Source: Owenia fusiformis
Lineage: Eukaryota > Annelida > Polychaeta > Sabellida > Oweniidae
Assembly: GCA_903813345.2 (NCBI GenBank)
Contig: CAIIXF020000004.1
Coordinates: 18,523,513-18,587,512, forward strand
Length of the DNA stretch: 64,000 nucleotides
Direction: 5' to 3'
The number at the start of each line of letters is the position of its first letter. The first letter of the stretch is position 1. Below the pieces are notes generated by a model. That model worked only from the letters and a program-made list of their open reading frames with translations, did not search any database and had not been told where the DNA came from. Made by a program: the position numbers and the translations under genes. Below, piece by piece: positions 60,471 through 64,000 of the stretch.

Positions 60471-62157
60471 TCACTATAAATGGAAAGGAAACAACAGATC
60501 ATGAAATCATTTCCAATGGATTTAATAATTTTTTTACCAATATTGGTAAAAATCTAGCCAAGGAGATTCCAAAATCCAAAAAATGCTTTAATGAATACCT
60601 AGCAAGAGCTCAAAAAGTTCAATCATCTATTTATCTCAAAAAGACCTCAAAAACTGAGCTTGAATTAGAAATGTGTCTTCTAAAATCTTCCTCGCCTGGA
60701 CCTGATGGGATTCTACCATCACTTATTAAGTCTGCAAGACAGTTTTTAATTGATCCACTCTTGTATATATTTAACTTATCTTTTAAATCTGGTATTTTCC
60801 CAGACGCCCTCAAATTGGCCAAAGTAACACCTGTATTTAAAAAAGGTGTCACTACAAATCCTTCGAACTATAGACCAATTTCAATTTTATCTGTATTTTC
60901 TAAATTGTTAGAAAAGCTCATGCACGCCAAACTCACTGGTTTTTTAGAACGTTTTGAAATTGTTTTTACTTATCAATTTGGATTTCAGAAATTCAACTCT
61001 ACCTACATGGCCATTTTATATTTCATTGAACAAATTCGAAAATCAACTGATTTGGGGAAAACGAGCATTGGCATAACATTAGATTTTTCCAAGGCCTTTG
61101 ACACAATTAATCATGACATTTTGATACAAAAACTTGAATATTATGGCATCAGAGGAATTGCTAAGTCCTGGTTTGAAAGTTATTTAAAAGACCGCAAACA
61201 ATATGTCACCATTAACAATTATGAATCTAAACAATCATCTCTAAATTGTGGTGTTCCGCAGGGCTCGGTACTTGGACCACTATTATTTATTCTTTACATA
61301 AATGATCTGCCTTTTGTTGCCCCTAATCTAAAATTTATTATGTTTGCTGATGACACCAATCTTCTTGATAGTGATTTTGATTTAAATGAACTTATGACTA
61401 GAACTAATGCAAACTTGAATTCAATAGATGACTGGATAAAAGCAAACAAACTTTCACTTAATATTGGCAAAACCAATGCTATTCTATTTGGACCCCAAAA
61501 AATCAAACAAATCTGAATCTTAAAATACGCAATGAGAACATAAATTTCCGGGAAAAAATTGACTTTCTTGGAATTATTATTGATAAAAACTTGAAATTTA
61601 AAGAACACATAAAATCTGTTGAAACAAAGATTTCTCGCATCATTGGTTCTCTTTATCACATTAAACATCTACTTCAAATAGACAGTTTCAAAACAATTTA
61701 CTACTCATTGATACACTCTCAATTAAATTATTGCAACATAATCTGGGGTAACACATTTAAATCATTTTATGATCGTCTACATAAACTGCAGAAAAAATTC
61801 TTAAGGCTAGCTTTAAATAAGGATAGACTTTCTCACTCCGCTCCCCTATTTGAAGATCTTAGAATATTAAATATTTTTGATGTCAACAGATATTGTACTG
61901 GTCAGTTCATGTACAAAATCTTTAATAAGCACCCCAGTCTTCCAAAAAATCTATTTCAAGACTTGTTTGATATCAACATTAATATTCATCATCATTACAC
62001 AAGACAATTGCATCATTTTCATATCCCTAAATGCTCTAAACTTTCCCTTCGCTATCTGGGTCCTAATCTTTGGAATGCTCTACCACATGATGTTAAAAAA
62101 TGCTCCACTCTAAATATTTTCAAATCTTCATATAAAAAACTACTCATCTATCGATAA
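60471..62157 (+). pseudogene. reverse transcriptase ORF with one frameshift
   Basis: All catalytic blocks are present and only one 1-nt indel in an A-run (about 61488-61496) breaks the frame: PQKIKQI-stop versus PKNQTNLNLKIRNENINF in the frame used downstream. The second part reads DFLGIIIDKNLKFKEHIK through LNYCNIIWGNTF to KLLIYR-stop at 62157. Either recently dead or a sequencing/assembly error at the homopolymer. Codon use is AT-rich like the surroundings. Confidence 0.8.
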
Positions 62158-62440
62158 TGTATAATACCAATATCATACTATACTGTTGATTTTATACTGG
62201 TACCCGATTTTTGTAACATTTTTACATTGTACATCCTTAGATTAATTGTTAATACCATTTTTATATACCTACATGTAACATAATATAAGTGTTTTCTTTT
62301 ATATGTAGTCTAGTTGTCATTTTAATGATTTCTGTTAAACCGCAATATATACCCACTAGGGTGTCTAGCGGCTTGTTTTTATAGTGTATATTATATAAGA
62401 ATTATGAAATAAATAATTGAATTGAAATTGAATTGAATTA
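60471..62440 (+). mobile_element. non-LTR retrotransposon, 5'-truncated, reverse transcriptase nearly intact
   Basis: Element coding starts about 60471 (TINGKETTDHEIISNGFNNF) without the endonuclease part. The reverse transcriptase blocks follow in order: SSSPGPDGI, TPVFKKG with NYRPISILSVFSKLLEKLM, LDFSKAFDTINHDIL, GVPQGSVLGPLLFILYIND, FADDT (about 61342-61356). A single frame change in ccccaaaaaatc near 61490 separates this from the C-terminal part, which is open to 62157. The 3' end carries an (aattg)n-like tail at about 62415-62440, as in Jockey/CR1-type elements; the clade is not certain. Confidence 0.85.
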
Positions 62441-62610
62441 TGGAACAATGTTATAATTTTTTAATGATCAACTGCTTTTTAAATGTTTTGAAATGCCTTT
62501 GTTACTCTAAAAGGTAATTTATTCATGTTAAATTCTTGTTTCTCCACAGGATTGCAAAAGTAGGTGCAAAATTCTCATTTTCACAAATCAGACCAAAACT
62601 GGTCAATATA

Positions 62611-63641
62611 CGAGGGTATATCATAAAGTTCTCATAATATCTCTCTTATTTTTTTTTATTTTTCAACATATTCTCATGAAATCTTCGTAGAATCTGCAGT
62701 ATAGAATACTGTATTGATATATCAAGAAATATTTGGTATAACAGAAATATTAGATAAGTAATGGTTGCCATAGTAACCGGAAATCGAGGCACCCGGGGCA
62801 AATAAAAATAATTGAGATATAATGAGCTTTATTAACCTTCATTGTTTACATACGTAATAAACTCTCATAAATTATCAAACACATTAAAATGTTATCTTGA
62901 ATATGTTGTTGAATGCTTTTACTATAAAATAAATTGATCATGTGAATTGTGTGATGTCATAGGGGATGCTTACATGCTTCATTAGATGTGATACCAGACT
63001 CTGAGAATCAAAGCTTAATGATCAGAAATAACTGAGTTAGATAATGCATAGATGCAGGGATCATCAGAAAAATAATATTCATACTGATATAAAGTTTAGT
63101 TTAGTTCGAAAAATCCTTTGCTCATACTAAAGATAATCTAAAACAAATGTGGTGCAAAGATATCAACAAAATTACACCCTATGTGTGGTCTATTATTTAT
63201 TTAAGATGAACTAAAGTGGAAAATCGACTTTCCTTGGAATATTTGACAAAACAGTTGTAATGTCTAACATCACTTCTAATGAAGCATTACGATCATCCAT
63301 TATGAGATCACAAAATTCACATGACCATTATAATAGTTCAAAACAATCAAGAATGCATGGTGCTTAACAATTTGATGTGTTTTATAGTTTATTTGATAAC
63401 GTATTATGCATTTAAACATGGTTAGTTGGGGCTATTCTTGCACAATTTTTTATTTGCCCCGGGTGCCTTGATTTCCGGTTACTATGGCAACCATTTCTTA
63501 AATAATATTTCTGTTATACCAAATATGTTTTGATAGATTAATGCAGCATTGTATATTACACATTCTGTGAAAAATTCATTAGAATATACTGAAAAATAAA
63601 AAATTAGAGAGATATTATGAGAACTTTATGATATACCCTCG
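62611..63641. mobile_element. foldback mariner-like element, TA duplication
   Basis: Ends cgagggtatatcataaagtt and its inverted copy, TA on both sides (62609-62610, 63642-63643). The arms run about 62611-63010 and 63270-63641 and share gttgccatagtaaccggaaa, cgaggcacccggggcaaata, gatcatgtgaattgtgtgat and tgcttcattaga. The centre has no transposase. Confidence 0.82.
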
Positions 63642-63685
63642 TATGCCCATTTTTCATAATTCTTCTCATTTTTTTTAAATCTCAG

Positions 63686-63887
63686 GTGGGTGCTGCACCC
63701 ACTTTATTGCTTTAATGCCAGGGAGATCACTGCATTGTCCGGAAGTCTTTCTTTTAACATTCCTTTTATAACGAATAATCCCTTTACCCATGTAGCGCAG
63801 TCAGATGTCCCTTTGGTAGTTCGACTTTTTCAGGAAAGCAACAAACTTGGCACAGTTGTAGAAACATATGATCTGAATGAAAAATGA
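63686..63887 (+). CDS. likely terminal exon of an unidentified plus-strand gene (partial)
   Basis: A strong 3' splice site (ttcttctcattttttttaaa then tctcag, ending at 63685) opens into a frame of 66 codons to TGA at 63885-63887, entered after one base. It includes ALSGSLSFNIPFITNN, DVPLVVRLFQES and NKLGTVVETYDLNEK, with the balanced composition of real protein. The other frames are closed. Poly(A) signals follow within 100 bp. I do not recognise the family. Upstream exons would lie left, beyond the foldback element, and none was found here. Confidence 0.45.
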
Positions 63888-63972
63888 TTTCGGGGCAATT
63901 GAATCGGGGTGGTCTTCATGGATTTTAAGCCTCTGACCGCCACCCCTATCAGGCGGGGAGGGGGTACATTAT

Positions 63973-63987
63973 AATAAAATAAATAAA
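63973..63987 (+). promoter_or_regulatory. poly(A) signals after the 63686 exon
   Basis: aataaa at 63973-63978 and again at 63982-63987, about 85-100 bases after the stop codon, consistent with the end of a transcript. Confidence 0.4.
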
Positions 63988-64000
63988 AATAGTTGTAAAG

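Overview
The window looks like AT-rich genomic DNA from an invertebrate animal, most plausibly a mollusc. This is inference from the split genes with short exons and GT-AG introns, the peritrophin-type chitin-binding domains, the many long-inverted-repeat DNA transposons and non-LTR retrotransposons, and a TAGCTCAC plus GTCCGTC-rich dispersed repeat that I associate with mollusc genomes. No bacterial-style operons, rRNA, tRNA or CRISPR were seen.

Two multi-exon genes on the minus strand fill the first half. Gene A (16731 down to 3707) can be assembled by eye as 15 exons with matching intron phases and 940 codons plus a stop. It predicts a single-pass type II membrane protein: a charged cytoplasmic tail with a run of seven histidines, one membrane segment, an SEA domain carrying the GSIVV self-cleavage motif, a Thr-rich mucin-like stretch, an acidic/Lys linker, and seven six-cysteine CBM14 (peritrophin-A) domains. 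Gene B (32016 down to 23737) lies upstream in the same orientation. It assembles as 7 exons and 336 codons with the same plan in small: basic cytoplasmic tail, membrane segment, Tyr/Glu/Asp-rich and Thr-rich stalk, one CBM14 domain. The pair suggests a local cluster of membrane-anchored chitin-binding proteins, perhaps linking an epithelial surface to a chitinous matrix (shell organic matrix, gut lining or cuticle); the tissue cannot be told from sequence.

Introns and flanks are full of repeats. Long-arm inverted-repeat elements lie at 2185-3409, 6593-8270, 13075-13804, 33495-36273, 57013-59170 and 62611-63641, and smaller TA-flanked ones at 17451-17730 and 36458-36994 (the latter keeps a decayed transposase fragment). 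Two insertions (13075 and 57013) sit inside other repeats so cleanly that the empty site can be read off.

From 39145 to 48045 there is an array of about 123 copies of a 72-bp satellite. Because 72 is divisible by 3, it gives long, misleading open frames of 24-residue repeats on both strands. Beyond it lie a roughly 105-bp repeat rich in AGGTCA/TGACCT (50098-50930), two decayed non-LTR retrotransposon copies of one family (51335-52738 plus, 54490-55985 minus), a better preserved but 5'-truncated and frameshifted element (60471-62440 plus), and at the right edge a likely terminal exon of a plus-strand gene (63686-63887) with poly(A) signals.
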